Source: a virus | DNA length: 64,000 nt | IMG/VR virus record: IMGVR_UViG_3300023296_001079 | Location: 1 to 64,000 of that record | Direction: 5' to 3' (one strand) | Shown here: positions 33,242 to 43,235 of the stretch, piece by piece | How positions within the stretch are numbered: position 1 is the stretch's first letter | Layout: the number at the start of each line of letters is the position of its first letter | Made by a program: the position numbers and the translations under genes | Notes under the pieces: generated by a model | The model's database searches: none | Seen by the model: the letters and a program-made list of their open reading frames with translations, nothing else | Told to the model about the DNA's origin: nothing

Positions 33242-36148
33242 ATGGGCGGTGTATTCGGAAGCGTAGCCCGGGCCTTTATCGGCGCGGCCTTGACCGTTGC
33301 CACGGGCGGGGGTTTCGCCTTGGCCATGTTGTCTTTCGCCGGGTCCTTGCTTCTGGGCTTCATATCCTCCGCCCTGGCCCCAAAACCTAAGTCCCCCAAC
33401 CTGATGGATTTTACGTCCCTGTCCCAGGACCGAACCCGGCAGTTCAGGCAGCCGGTGACCGCGTGGCGGACCCTGTACGGGGAGGCGCGTGTCTCCGGGC
33501 CCCTTACCTTCCTGGGGGCCACCAAGAACAACAAGCGCCTCCACATGGTCATCACCCTGGCCGGGCATGAATGCGAGGGAATTGATACCCTGTATGTCAA
33601 TGACGACACGGTGTCCCTAGACTACGACCTGGGCGACAACAACGTGGTGAACACGGGGAAATATATCAACCTGATTCGGTGCTACACCCACCTGGGGGTG
33701 GTTGACGGGACCCAGCCCTTCCCGGCTTTAGCTTCTGCCGTTACGGAGTGGGCAGAGGACCACAGGCAGGACGGCCACACCAAAGTCTATATTGAGATGA
33801 CGTACGACCGGAACAAGTTCCCCTCCTCCATTCCGAATCTTAGCTTCTGGACCAAGGGAAAGAAGGTGGTGGACTCGCGGAACGCCTCCACGGTGGCCTG
33901 GACGCCCAACCCTGCCCTTGGGGTCCGGGACTATCTTGTCACGCCCAAGGACCTGACCGGATTTGGAGCCTCCACCCTGGAGGTCAACGACACCTTCACC
34001 AACGCGGCGGCCAACACCAGTGAGGAGATAGTGTCCACGGCCCGCATAGTGGTGTCTGTGCTGTCCTCCCGAGCCTCTACAGACGTCATGACCCTGGAAG
34101 GCTCCACCACGGTCCTATTCACAGGAGACCGCGTCCTGGCGTCCGCCACAGATGCTGGCGTCCTTCCCGCCGGGTTGGCCGCCGGAACGGACTATTTCTA
34201 CATCCCCAAGGTTCGGATTGGGGAACTACGGGGCAAGCTGGCCACCACCTACGCCAACGCCCTGGCAGGGACGGCCATTGACCTGACAGACGATGGGACG
34301 GCCCCGTTCGCTATCATCAAGACTGGGGAGCCCCGGTACACCATGAACGGTCTCCTGGAATCAGACCGGAATCATGTGTCGAAGCTTACGGATATGTTGT
34401 CCGCCATGGGCGGGCGGGCGATACACGCCACAGGGGAATGGAGGATCACGGCGGCGGCCTATGAAGCCCCGGAGATTGACTACAGTGAGGATGATTTCAT
34501 CACCCCACTGTCAATCAAGACCAAGGTAAGTCTGAAGGACCGGTTCAACGCGGTGAAGGGAATCTATGTCTCCAGCCTCAACATAGACCAAGCCTCTGAC
34601 TATCCGCCGGTTACAAATGCCGTCTATCAGGCGGAGGACAACGGGGAGAGGAAGTACCTGGACCTTGACCTGCCCATGACCAACCGCCCCCAGACCGCCA
34701 AGCGGCTGGCCAAGATTGAATTGGAGAGGTTCCGCCAGGAGATTGTCATGGAGGGGACCACTACTTTAAAGGGTCTTCGGAGCAGGGCGGGCGACACGGT
34801 GACCTTGACCCTGGCTCGTATGGGCTGGTCCGCAAAAGTGTTTGAGGTCACCACCTGGAAGCTGGCACTGGTAGGGGACGAGGACAGTCCATACTTGGGC
34901 TGTGAAATGACCTTCAAGGAAACAGCCTCGGACGTCTTCGATTGGAATAGTGGGCTGGAGACCCAGGTGGACCCGGCCCCGAATACCAACCTGCCTTCCG
35001 CTTTCGACGTCACGCCCCCCAGCGGCCTGACGATCACGGAGGAGACCTACGAGACCCGGGACTCCTCTGGGGTCAAGGCCCGGGCCATAATTTCCTGGAC
35101 GCTTTCCCCGGACGCTTTTGTGGAAAGTTATCAGGTCCAGTTTAAGCTTTCCACGGAATCGGAGTGGACCATCGCCCCGAACGTGGACCAGGACGCCACC
35201 TCCCTGAAGCGAGAAGACGTCTCCCCGGGAATCTACGATTTCCGCCTGAAGGCAATTAACACGGTGGGAATCTCCTCCGATTTCATCACCAAGACCCAGG
35301 AGATTTATGGCCTCCTGGCGGCTCCGACCGAGCCCCAGAATATGACCATCACGGCCCAAGGCGGTCTGGCTATTATCCAATGGGATCGAATGACGGACCT
35401 GGACGTCCGGGTGGGTGGATACGTCTACATCCGGCACAGCAACCTTCTGTCCGGGGCCGCCTGGATTGGGTCCGTGTCAATCGGAAACGCCATTCCAGGG
35501 TCCGAGACCATCGCGGTTCTTCCTTTAAAGGGCGGGACATATTTGGCCAAGGCCGTGGACAGTTCAGGGACCCGGAGCGACGGCTTTTCCTCTGTCACCA
35601 CCAAGCAGGCCAACGTGGCCCAGTTCGCCCTGTCCTCCACCATCCAGGAGGATACGGCCTTCACCGGGTCCACTACCAACATAGCAGTGAACGCGGGCGC
35701 TATCCGTCTGGGCTCCTCCGCCCTGGTGGATACCATTGCGGACGTGGACTCCGTGGTGGACTGGGACGTGGAGGGTGGCGTGGTCAACGAGGGGACCTAT
35801 CTGTGGTCAACCGTCTTTGACTTCGGGGACGTCACGGACAAGAGAATCACCACCCTGGTCTCCGCCGTGGTGTTCGATGCCTTCGACCAGATAGACGACA
35901 GGCTGGGGAACATAGACGACTGGGAGACCTTCGACGGGGACGACACCGGGGAGGCGGACGCCCGGACCTTCATGAGACAGACAGACGATGACCCCACAGG
36001 CAGTCCGACCTGGGGGACCTGGGAGCGGGTGGAGGTGGCGGACGTCTCCGCCTGGGGGGTACAGCTAAAAACGGTCCTCACCACGGTGGACAACAACCAC
36101 AACATTGACGTCTTAAAATTGAGGGCCACAGCCCAGTCAGCGGCCTAG
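33242..36148 (+). CDS. Tail tip attachment protein, lambda gpJ-like
   Basis: 968 aa. A hydrophobic N-terminal segment (about 10-45) is followed by TRQFRQPVTAWRTLYGEARV, a hallmark of J-like tip proteins. The middle holds the tip domains, and about 590-790 looks like two fibronectin type III units. The C terminus is beta-rich and acidic. It would form the central tail tip that holds the fibres. Confidence 0.8.
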   Translation: MGGVFGSVARAFIGAALTVATGGGFALAMLSFAGSLLLGFISSALAPKPKSPNLMDFTSLSQDRTRQFRQPVTAWRTLYGEARVSGPLTFLGATKNNKRLHMVITLAGHECEGIDTLYVNDDTVSLDYDLGDNNVVNTGKYINLIRCYTHLGVVDGTQPFPALASAVTEWAEDHRQDGHTKVYIEMTYDRNKFPSSIPNLSFWTKGKKVVDSRNASTVAWTPNPALGVRDYLVTPKDLTGFGASTLEVNDTFTNAAANTSEEIVSTARIVVSVLSSRASTDVMTLEGSTTVLFTGDRVLASATDAGVLPAGLAAGTDYFYIPKVRIGELRGKLATTYANALAGTAIDLTDDGTAPFAIIKTGEPRYTMNGLLESDRNHVSKLTDMLSAMGGRAIHATGEWRITAAAYEAPEIDYSEDDFITPLSIKTKVSLKDRFNAVKGIYVSSLNIDQASDYPPVTNAVYQAEDNGERKYLDLDLPMTNRPQTAKRLAKIELERFRQEIVMEGTTTLKGLRSRAGDTVTLTLARMGWSAKVFEVTTWKLALVGDEDSPYLGCEMTFKETASDVFDWNSGLETQVDPAPNTNLPSAFDVTPPSGLTITEETYETRDSSGVKARAIISWTLSPDAFVESYQVQFKLSTESEWTIAPNVDQDATSLKREDVSPGIYDFRLKAINTVGISSDFITKTQEIYGLLAAPTEPQNMTITAQGGLAIIQWDRMTDLDVRVGGYVYIRHSNLLSGAAWIGSVSIGNAIPGSETIAVLPLKGGTYLAKAVDSSGTRSDGFSSVTTKQANVAQFALSSTIQEDTAFTGSTTNIAVNAGAIRLGSSALVDTIADVDSVVDWDVEGGVVNEGTYLWSTVFDFGDVTDKRITTLVSAVVFDAFDQIDDRLGNIDDWETFDGDDTGEADARTFMRQTDDDPTGSPTWGTWERVEVADVSAWGVQLKTVLTTVDNNHNIDVLKLRATAQSAA

Positions 36149-36202
36149 TGGACCAGGGCCCCCTTTAACGGTAGAGTGTCACGGCCTCAGAGGACTTGAT
36201 GA

Positions 36203-36841
36203 ATGTCACAACATGATTTTAACCTAGCCAACGCCAGCGGGTCCGCCTTTCGGTCTGACCTGAACAATGCCCTGAGCGCGATTCTATCCAACAACTCCTC
36301 CACCGTGGTCCCTACGACTACCGAGGCCTATATGTGGCACGCGGACGTCTCCGCAAATGTGATGCACGTCCGGGACCAAGCGGACGCCCTGTTCATCAAG
36401 GTGTTCAAGATGACGGCCTCCGCTGTCATGCCCTACATCCTGGACGCCGCCGGGGAACCGGAGATTGGTTCGGCCATCGTCCAGAGGACCAACAACAACA
36501 CCTTCGCCAAGGCCCAGAGAGCGGCCATCGCTTCGGTGACCTACGCCTCCACCCTCGCCCTTGACCTGAATGATGGAAACAATTTCCAGATAACCCCCCT
36601 CTCCGGGAACCTGACCCTGTCGGACCCGTCCGCCATCACGTCCTCAGTGGGCCAGGGCGGCTCCATATGGGTCAAGCAGGACGGCGCAGGCTCCAGGACT
36701 ATCTCCTTCGGGTCCATGTGGAAGTTCTCCGCAGGAACGGCCCCCACGGCCTCCACAGCGTCCGGCACCACCGACCGGGTGGACTACAAGGTCCGCAACG
36801 CCTCGACCGTGGACGCCGCCTACACCCTGGACGTTTCCTAA
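36203..36841 (+). CDS. Tail fibre-associated protein (212 aa)
   Basis: It starts SQHDFNLANASGSAFRSDLN, a start recognised in many siphovirus tail proteins downstream of the tip gene. The C-terminal part (LTLSDPSAITSSVGQGGSIW) is beta-rich. It may be a short fibre or adaptor. The next gene starts one base after the stop. Confidence 0.6.
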   Translation: MSQHDFNLANASGSAFRSDLNNALSAILSNNSSTVVPTTTEAYMWHADVSANVMHVRDQADALFIKVFKMTASAVMPYILDAAGEPEIGSAIVQRTNNNTFAKAQRAAIASVTYASTLALDLNDGNNFQITPLSGNLTLSDPSAITSSVGQGGSIWVKQDGAGSRTISFGSMWKFSAGTAPTASTASGTTDRVDYKVRNASTVDAAYTLDVS

Positions 36842-38164
36842 ATGTCATTATTTGGGGAAGCTGACCTCCTCCTTTCCGGAGGCCAATCCGGGGAACAGAA
36901 TTTCTTCCAAATTCTGACAGACCTGTCCATGATCGCGGATTTAAAGCTGTGCCTGGACGCCGGGTCCCTGGCTTCTTATGACGGAACGGACGGAGGCTGG
37001 CAGGACCTGACCGCCAACGCCTATCAGTTGTTTTTGGGCATAGATGACACTGTCGAGGCGGCTGATCCGGAGTTTATGGGGGTGGCTGGAGACCTGTCCG
37101 GCGCGGAATTTTTCGAGTGCGACGGGTCCGAATATTTCACTTTTGATGAAGCCGGGGGGATGCCCTCCTGGATTTCAGATATGCACAAGGTGGGGGCCCA
37201 GTGGTCCCTCTTGATTTGGGCCAAGCTAAAAACTAGCGGCACAAATGACTACCTCGTCAATACTATGTCCTCTTCCAGTACCAATGGATTCAGACTTGAC
37301 ACCACGGGGAGGGATTTAAGCCTATTTGTCCACGGGGCTTTGACTGTATCCAACACAACCGCCAACGTGTACGACGATGACACCTGGAACTTGGTTGGGG
37401 CGAACATAGATGCCGTTGGGTCCACCACCAGCTTCTACTTCCTCAATGGCCAATATGCCCCGGTAGCGGACGCGGACCTATATGACGCGGACTTTACGGG
37501 TGCGGGGTCAAGTGACGCGGATACTCTTATGTTGGGGGCCCGCCCGGGCGGGGGAACGGTGGTCCCTGCCGGGTACGGGTACGCGGGCGCGGCATTCTTT
37601 GACGGGCTCCTGACCATCGGTCAAATGCAAGACTTCTGGAACGCCACGCGGGCCCGGTTCGGGCTCTACAACGGCACCTGGGCCGGAACAGCGGGAGCCG
37701 CGAAACAGTGTGAAGATAGCCTGATTCCCGGGTTCCGATTCATCGCCACAAAAACGGGCTATATATCGGGCGTCACCTTCAACTTGACGGCGGAGCATAC
37801 GTCCAACACCATCCAGGCTCGAATCTATGCGGACGGCTCCAACACCCCGAACGTCACAGACCATGCCGCCTCCTCCAACACGGTGGGCACCTCCATTGCC
37901 CCAGGGGACGCGGACTTCACCTTTGCCGACAATTCAGCGGACCCTGTGGCGGGAGGAAACTACGTCACCCAGGGAACCGCCTACTGGGTTGTTCTGTGCA
38001 AGACGAACGGGGCCATTGACTCCACGGGCTGGAGCATGGCTACGGTCACCGAAATATACGGCAACGAAAGTGGACGGGCGTCCACCATCACGGGGATTCC
38101 CATGGACGCCCTGGGAACAACGCTCCATTGGAAGTGTAAACTTAAATATAACGGAGAGGCCTAA
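36842..38164 (+). CDS. Tail fibre with LamG-like domain, receptor-binding candidate
   Basis: 440 aa. About 40-270 looks like a LamG/concanavalin-type beta sandwich (ADLKLCLDAGSLASYDG, WSLLIWAKLKTSG). About 280-440 is a second beta domain like carbohydrate-binding modules (FRFIATKTGYISGVTFNL). Lectin-like modules at the tail end make this the best receptor-binding candidate. Confidence 0.6.
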   Translation: MSLFGEADLLLSGGQSGEQNFFQILTDLSMIADLKLCLDAGSLASYDGTDGGWQDLTANAYQLFLGIDDTVEAADPEFMGVAGDLSGAEFFECDGSEYFTFDEAGGMPSWISDMHKVGAQWSLLIWAKLKTSGTNDYLVNTMSSSSTNGFRLDTTGRDLSLFVHGALTVSNTTANVYDDDTWNLVGANIDAVGSTTSFYFLNGQYAPVADADLYDADFTGAGSSDADTLMLGARPGGGTVVPAGYGYAGAAFFDGLLTIGQMQDFWNATRARFGLYNGTWAGTAGAAKQCEDSLIPGFRFIATKTGYISGVTFNLTAEHTSNTIQARIYADGSNTPNVTDHAASSNTVGTSIAPGDADFTFADNSADPVAGGNYVTQGTAYWVVLCKTNGAIDSTGWSMATVTEIYGNESGRASTITGIPMDALGTTLHWKCKLKYNGEA

Positions 38165-38165
38165 C

Positions 38166-38888
38166 ATGGCAGACCCCACCAGCCGCTATGGAGTCCTGAC
38201 CCTGAAGAACAGCGGGGCCTACGAGTTGCCCCTGACCCGGGAATTTACACGACCGGAACAGGTAACCGTGGAGAAGAACGGATTCCGGACCATCCACCCC
38301 AAGTCCATATGGACCATATGGACCAACCGTCAACTCCAGAAGGTGGGCCTGTGCCGTATTGCGGACGCCACCTCCGTCCCTGCCGGGAAGGAGCGGACCA
38401 GCACCCTGTCCCAGGAGAACCTGACCCCGGGGATGGTCACCAGGAAGTTCACGCTCCGGAACATACCCGTGGCGGGCCCCAGGAGGTCCCTGAGTGGCCG
38501 AGTCAACTCTATCCGGGACGACCACATAGAAGGCGGTCTGACCATCACCCACGGCGGCTCCCCGTATGTCCTGGAGACCGACCGGGGCAGCCGAATCAAT
38601 GTCTCGGGTCTGGCGGCAGCCATAGGGGCCGGTCTGTCTCTCCCTTTAAATGCAGACGGGACCGTCAACACCCTGGGGACTGGGACCCACATATCCTGGC
38701 GGACCAAGAACAACACAGACCTCCTCCTGGACGCCACGGCCTTCTTGTCCGTGATCGGAAGGCCTCTCCTGTACCACGTCAACAACTGCCATTTAGCGGC
38801 CAGGGCCCACAAGCTGGCCATCTCAACCCTGACTTCTGTGGAGGCGGCGGCCTACGATTTGGAGGCGGGGTGGCCACCGAGCCCCTAA
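38166..38888 (+). CDS. DUF4376-like tail protein
   Basis: 240 aa from ATG 38166. The C-terminal ISWRTKNNTDLLLDATAFLS, then VNNCHLAARAHKLAI is DUF4376, often seen at the end of tail fibre or fibre-associated proteins. The rest is unassigned. Confidence 0.65.
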   Translation: MADPTSRYGVLTLKNSGAYELPLTREFTRPEQVTVEKNGFRTIHPKSIWTIWTNRQLQKVGLCRIADATSVPAGKERTSTLSQENLTPGMVTRKFTLRNIPVAGPRRSLSGRVNSIRDDHIEGGLTITHGGSPYVLETDRGSRINVSGLAAAIGAGLSLPLNADGTVNTLGTGTHISWRTKNNTDLLLDATAFLSVIGRPLLYHVNNCHLAARAHKLAISTLTSVEAAAYDLEAGWPPSP

Positions 38889-38897
38889 AAAGCTAAA

Positions 38898-39152
38898 ATG
38901 GAGGACAGAAAAGGGGCTTTAACCTTCGGGTGGTTGCGGAAAATGTCAGAGGACAGTAAGCACACGGCCAAGATAGCTGTCCTGGAGGAGAGAACCTCCA
39001 CGATTCAAGACGAGATTCGGCGGGTTGAGGAGAGGCTTTCGGAGTTTGTCCCTCTGAGTCGATACCAAGCTGTGGAACGAACATTCTGGGGGTGTGTCTC
39101 TCTTATTATCGGCATTGTTTTCGGCGGCATTGCCAAGCTGGCGCTATTTTAA
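38898..39152 (+). CDS. Small coiled-coil membrane protein, lysis region
   Basis: 84 aa. A coiled coil (AKIAVLEERTSTIQDEIRRV, about 24-43) leads to a C-terminal membrane segment (about 64-84). This layout is seen in phage holin-accessory proteins of XhlA type. Lysis genes follow. No antiholin evidence. Confidence 0.55.
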   Translation: MEDRKGALTFGWLRKMSEDSKHTAKIAVLEERTSTIQDEIRRVEERLSEFVPLSRYQAVERTFWGCVSLIIGIVFGGIAKLALF

Positions 39153-39163
39153 AGGATTGGGTC

Positions 39164-39742
39164 ATGAAAAACAGACGGAGAGCAGACCGACCGGCGGAGG
39201 GAAAGCTAAAGCGGGCAGCAAGTTCCGTGAAGCGGGAGCGAGTCTGGAAGCCCATATCCGTCCTGTTCTTCCCTTATGCCGTGGCCAGCTTTCTGGTCTG
39301 GACCTTTGTGGGGGAGCCTCTCCTGTTGGGGGAGCCCCAGTCCCTGGTGGCTTGGCGCATGGACAGCCCCGTGGTTGCCCCGGGGGAGCCCCTGGTCATA
39401 TCCTCTGCCTTGGACACCAAGCGGAACTGCAAGCTGTCCCTGGCGCGTACCGTTCAAGGGGACAGCTTCCTCCATTCCCTGCCGCTGGTCTCCGGGACAC
39501 TCAGAGACCTGGGCCTCGCGGAGGACACTTCCGTGGTGGTTATTCCGGCCTTCCCTCCTGGGACCTACACCTTTAAAGCAACGGCCAAATATACCTGCTG
39601 GAATCGGGTGGGGCATGAATACGTCCAGAACCGTGTTCCTTTAAAGTTCGAGGTGGTGGACGCCCTCCAGCCTAGTGACTTGACCATGGGGGCCCCCGTG
39701 TTCCGAGCCCCCTACTACACCCAACAGGTGGCGGCCCCTTAA
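39164..39742 (+). CDS. Membrane-anchored protein with Ig-like domain
   Basis: 192 aa. The N terminus is basic (about 1-28), then one membrane segment (ISVLFFPYAVASFLVWTF), then an extracytoplasmic beta-rich domain with three cysteines. It overlaps the endolysin start by one base. A spanin-like or envelope role is possible; I do not recognise the family. Confidence 0.55.
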   Translation: MKNRRRADRPAEGKLKRAASSVKRERVWKPISVLFFPYAVASFLVWTFVGEPLLLGEPQSLVAWRMDSPVVAPGEPLVISSALDTKRNCKLSLARTVQGDSFLHSLPLVSGTLRDLGLAEDTSVVVIPAFPPGTYTFKATAKYTCWNRVGHEYVQNRVPLKFEVVDALQPSDLTMGAPVFRAPYYTQQVAAP

Positions 39743-40218
39743 TGCTGTTTGACCACTGGACGGAGGTTCCTTGGGATGAATCACGTTGGCCGAATTTTTC
39801 GCCGGACGAGCCAAATCTGGCGTGTCCTTGTTGCGGGAGTTTCTGGTTTGATCCTAAGTATCTGGATGGTCTTCAGCGTGTCCGTGATTTTGTCGGTGTT
39901 GGCGTTAGGGTTAATTCTGGCCACCGTTGCCGGTTTCATAATCGCAAAGTTCATGGGGCTCTCAATTCGCAACACCTCCAGATCGCCTTCGATATTAGCC
40001 TCCGAGGTCATGCCCCGGAGGTCCTTCTGTTCGCAGCAATTGAGGGCGGGTTCTCCTCCTTCGGGTTCTATGGCTCCTTCATTCATTGTGATCGACGGAG
40101 ACCGAGAAGACTTTGGTCCACGGAAGCAGGGAGACGCACATGGAGTCCTTTCTTGACCTTCTCGGAGTCGGGGCGTCCGTCGCCTCCGGCGGCATATTCG
40201 GGGCGATTGGGGCCGTAG
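39742..40218 (+). CDS. Endolysin, peptidase M15 family
   Basis: 158 aa. VNSGHRCRFHNRKVHGA, then SQHLQIAFD (H78, D84), then FIHCD (H115) supply the zinc ligands of M15 D,D-peptidases, which cut peptide stems in peptidoglycan. There is no signal peptide, so release depends on the holin. The C-terminal 40 residues overlap the holin gene by 79 bp; another frame through this stretch (39749-40156) is a shadow without motifs. Confidence 0.8.
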   Translation: MLFDHWTEVPWDESRWPNFSPDEPNLACPCCGSFWFDPKYLDGLQRVRDFVGVGVRVNSGHRCRFHNRKVHGALNSQHLQIAFDISLRGHAPEVLLFAAIEGGFSSFGFYGSFIHCDRRRPRRLWSTEAGRRTWSPFLTFSESGRPSPPAAYSGRLGP

Positions 40219-40691
40219 TTGGGGCCATCTCCAAGAGCATAAATGCCAGCCAAGAGCATAAACGAAAGCTGGAACTCCTGGACTGGGACTTGAAGATGTT
40301 TAACCGCCAGCAAGCTGCCGACCAAGCTGAAACGGAGCGGGAGATTGCGGTGGCGTCCGCCCAGGGAGCCTGGGAAGGGTTGAACACCAGCATAAGGGCA
40401 GACAACGCCCTGGCCAAGCACACAGGGGAGTTCGTCAATGGGGTGAAGTCCCTGTTCCGGCCCTTCCTTACCTTGTCCCTCACCGGGTCCACGGTCTGGA
40501 TTTTCTATCTGATATGGTCAGACTTTGCCAATGCCACTTCGGACAGCAACCTGACCCTCCTGTTCACGGAGACCGAAATCAAGGAATTGCTGAAGTACAT
40601 GGTCTATTCGCAATGCTTCGCCACGATGACCGCCATCGTCTGGTGGTTTGGGGACCGGGCCCTGGCACCCCCGGGCATGAAGAACAGATAG
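40140..40691 (+). CDS. Holin, three-TM type (GTA-like)
   Basis: 183 aa from ATG 40140. TM1 is near 12-34, a charged helical region follows, and TM2 (SLTGSTVWIFYLIWSDF) and TM3 (CFATMTAIVWWFGDRAL) are near the C terminus. This fits the 3TM holins first described for gene transfer agents. It overlaps the endolysin gene. Confidence 0.7.
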   Translation: MESFLDLLGVGASVASGGIFGAIGAVVGAISKSINASQEHKRKLELLDWDLKMFNRQQAADQAETEREIAVASAQGAWEGLNTSIRADNALAKHTGEFVNGVKSLFRPFLTLSLTGSTVWIFYLIWSDFANATSDSNLTLLFTETEIKELLKYMVYSQCFATMTAIVWWFGDRALAPPGMKNR

Positions 40692-40702
40692 GAGACCTTT
40701 AA

Positions 40703-41260
40703 ATGGACACCATCATCATCCTGGCGGCTGCCGGTTTCTTCGGGATAGTCCTGGGGCTGTGGCGTCTGTACGACGGACAGCCTCATGAAAAATTCGGGAG
40801 ACTGTTTGGGGGAGTCCCCTGGGTCACCAGCCTCCTGGCGGGATGGGTGGCGGCGGGGGGTCCCAACACCCTGGACGATGTCTGGACCCTGAAGGTCCTG
40901 GGGTATGCCCTGGTGGCCACCATGACAGCGTGGCTATGCAAGCGGGGTATGCCGGGCTGGGATTCCTGGTTTATTAACACGGACCCCATCACAGGAAAGA
41001 CCCGGGAGGGAATGGCTATCGGATTCGCCGGGCCCACTCTGGCCTGCTCAATCCCGGTGGCGGTGAACCTTGGAGACCCAGCCGCCCTGGTCTATGGCGC
41101 GGCAGGCGTCCTGATAGCCTCCACCTACGTCCTGGGCACCATGTGGGAGGATCGGCACGGATTGATACTGGGGAAGCCTGTGGGGCCCTTCTGGGGGCCT
41201 TTAAGCTATGCCGGGCTGGGGGTCGGACTCACCCTCCTGGGGGGCCTTCCTCCACACTGA
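40703..41260 (+). CDS. Multi-pass membrane protein, unknown
   Basis: 185 aa, perhaps five membrane segments (for example IIILAAAGFFGIVLGLW). It follows the holin after 11 nt and is the last + strand late gene. Its 3' end overlaps the end of the minus-strand helicase gene by 32 bp, so the two transcripts converge. It may be a second lysis or envelope protein. Confidence 0.55.
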   Translation: MDTIIILAAAGFFGIVLGLWRLYDGQPHEKFGRLFGGVPWVTSLLAGWVAAGGPNTLDDVWTLKVLGYALVATMTAWLCKRGMPGWDSWFINTDPITGKTREGMAIGFAGPTLACSIPVAVNLGDPAALVYGAAGVLIASTYVLGTMWEDRHGLILGKPVGPFWGPLSYAGLGVGLTLLGGLPPH

Positions 41261-42977
41261 GGAGTTCCCGGACGTCCAAGATGGACCGGGCCACGTTCTC
41301 CCGCTTCTCCAGGACGTCCAGAATCTTTATGTCAATGGTCCCCGGGCTGACGAGGTCCCCGAACCAGCAAGTGTCCTTTTGGCCAGACCTGTTGATTCTT
41401 GCCTCCGACTGCCAGCGCAGGTCCGCGTTAAAGCCATTGGAGAAGTACAGGGCGGCAGAGCAGACCTGTTGGAGGCCATCCATACCTGTCCCGCCCACAG
41501 CCTGATTCGACAGGAAGACCCTCTTCTTGTCCGACTCCAGGAAGGCCGCCTTCTGGGCCGCCCTGTCCTGGGAAGGGATTCCCCCATGGTATTCCACATA
41601 ACCCACCCCTGCCTTCTTTAAGGCGGCGGATATCTGTTCGATATCTGGGCGGGCCATGGCCCATATAACAAGCTTCTGGGTGTCTTCCACCACCTCCAGG
41701 GCCGCTGACACCCGATTGTTCGGGATGGGCACCCAGGGGCCCTCCTCCGGGCGCAGATAACCACAGACGACTTGATACATTTTTATCAACTTGGTGATTG
41801 CCAGGGGGGTCTCCACAAGTTCCCCGGATTCAAGCTGGGCGAACAGGTCATCCCGGAGGCTGTAATATAGTTTATTCTGTTCGTCCGTCATGGGGACTTT
41901 TCGCCGGACATAGGTCAGTTCCCCGTCCTTCCGGTCCCTCTTGGCCCGGTAGGTGTGGGCGTCAAGGCGGGCGGTCAGTTCCTCCAGGTTCTGGTAGCCC
42001 ACTATCTCCACGGCCCCGGCGGGGGCCCCACGGATGGCACGGCATAAACAGAAGTGGTTCCGGAACGTGTAGAAGGAAGAGAAGCCCAGGAGGTCCGGGG
42101 AGAGGATATGAAGCTGGGAGAACAGGTCCTCCACCCCCAGGGAGATTGGGGCCCCGGAGAGTATGCGGCGGTAGCCAGCGTCCTGGGAAATTTTCATGAG
42201 GTTCTTGGTCCGGGAGGACCCCGCATTCTTGAACCGGATGGACTCGTCCACGACCAGCATGGTCTTCTTGTCCAGGCGGGCCGCGACGAATCCCACCCCG
42301 CTTTTGTGGCTTAGAGCGTCACAGTGGATGAAGTACAGGCGAAGCTTGGGCGAGGCGTCCACCACGGCCAGCCGGTCCCGGAATTTCTTGGTCTCTTTCG
42401 ACTTGCTTATGTAGACCAGGGATTCATGTTCCACCCAGTCCGGGAGGTGGCGCGGGACCTGTTCCACGGCCCACTGGTCCTGGACGCCATTGGGGGCGAT
42501 GATGACGGCCCGGTCAATTTTACCTTCAGCGTACAGGCTGGCGATATCGTCCAGACAGACCTTGGTCTTGCCTGTTCCCATCTCCATGATATAGCCAAAA
42601 AACTCCCGGCCCCTCGCTTTAAAGAAGGCCTCCTCTTGGAGCCTGAAGGGCTTGGTCTTGAAGCGGAAGTGCTGGGACTCTGGAGGGAGCGGTGGCGGGC
42701 CTTTAGCTTCCAGCCTGGACAGTTCCGCCACCCTGGCCAGCCTGCCACTATCCTCCCACTCTATCTCCCCGGGGAAGGTCTTGTTCAGGAACTCGATATT
42801 GGCCCGGGTGGCCTCAAAGGACAGGTCCCGCTTCAGCCAGCGGGTCCGCCCTGGGGCAGCCCTGACCGCCTGGAAGTCTGCCGGATGGAAGGAGCCCCGG
42901 AGGAGTCCTTTCCCCGAATCCACGAACGCTTTGAGTCTCACTTGTTCACCATGTTGTCCTGTTTCCGATAGGGTCAC
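41229..42977 (-). CDS. SNF2/SF2-type DNA helicase
   Basis: 582 aa, the only clear minus-strand gene. Walker A is MGTGKTKV (about 133-140), motif II is DESI (about 244-247), and motif VI is near SEARINRSGQK, typical of SNF2-like phage helicases involved in replication or recombination. GTG 42977 overlaps a plausible -10 (TAAAGT on this strand), so translation may begin at GTG 42941 instead. It faces away from the early + strand genes across a control region. Confidence 0.85.
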   Translation of the reverse strand: MTLSETGQHGEQVRLKAFVDSGKGLLRGSFHPADFQAVRAAPGRTRWLKRDLSFEATRANIEFLNKTFPGEIEWEDSGRLARVAELSRLEAKGPPPLPPESQHFRFKTKPFRLQEEAFFKARGREFFGYIMEMGTGKTKVCLDDIASLYAEGKIDRAVIIAPNGVQDQWAVEQVPRHLPDWVEHESLVYISKSKETKKFRDRLAVVDASPKLRLYFIHCDALSHKSGVGFVAARLDKKTMLVVDESIRFKNAGSSRTKNLMKISQDAGYRRILSGAPISLGVEDLFSQLHILSPDLLGFSSFYTFRNHFCLCRAIRGAPAGAVEIVGYQNLEELTARLDAHTYRAKRDRKDGELTYVRRKVPMTDEQNKLYYSLRDDLFAQLESGELVETPLAITKLIKMYQVVCGYLRPEEGPWVPIPNNRVSAALEVVEDTQKLVIWAMARPDIEQISAALKKAGVGYVEYHGGIPSQDRAAQKAAFLESDKKRVFLSNQAVGGTGMDGLQQVCSAALYFSNGFNADLRWQSEARINRSGQKDTCWFGDLVSPGTIDIKILDVLEKRENVARSILDVRELLSVEEGPPGG

Positions 42978-43003
42978 TTTAGGCCGATTCCCTGGGGCGT
43001 CCA
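42976..43003 (-). promoter_or_regulatory. Possible promoter for the minus-strand helicase
   Basis: On the minus strand, TGGACG, a 16-bp spacer and TAAAGT (42981-42976) are present. The upstream GGTAAACCC matches the element in the strong phage promoters. If used, the start codon would be GTG 42941. Confidence 0.35.
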
Positions 43004-43161
43004 GGGTTTACCGGGGGCAAAAGTAAGGAGACTAGGCTGGGAGGGACGTCCACAACGCGGGAGGGAAGAAGAGGTTGGGGTGGTGTATAAAACGGCTCCC
43101 CCGGGCGGGAACCTAGCGGGGCAGAGACCTAAACCTGTTTTGTGGCCAAGGTCCGGGATGC

Positions 43162-43193
43162 GAAAAGCCCAGCAATATCAAGGGGTCTCACGG
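43162..43193 (+). repeat. 32-bp direct repeat, copy 1
   Basis: Begins GAAAAGCCCAGC and ends GGGGTCTCACGG; identical to 43236-43267. The copies start 74 bp apart, about seven helical turns. Confidence 0.9.
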
Positions 43194-43235
43194 CCTCCCA
43201 TCCATTAGCAAATGCTCATGTAATCCGGGCGTACT

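Noticed and set aside
39749-40156. 135-aa + frame overlapping the endolysin
   Set aside because: It has hydrophobic stretches and could pass as a holin, but the overlapping frame has intact M15 zinc ligands, and a three-TM holin follows.
42324-42971. 215-aa + strand frame opposite the SNF2 helicase
   Set aside because: The minus frame has complete helicase motifs; the + frame has none.
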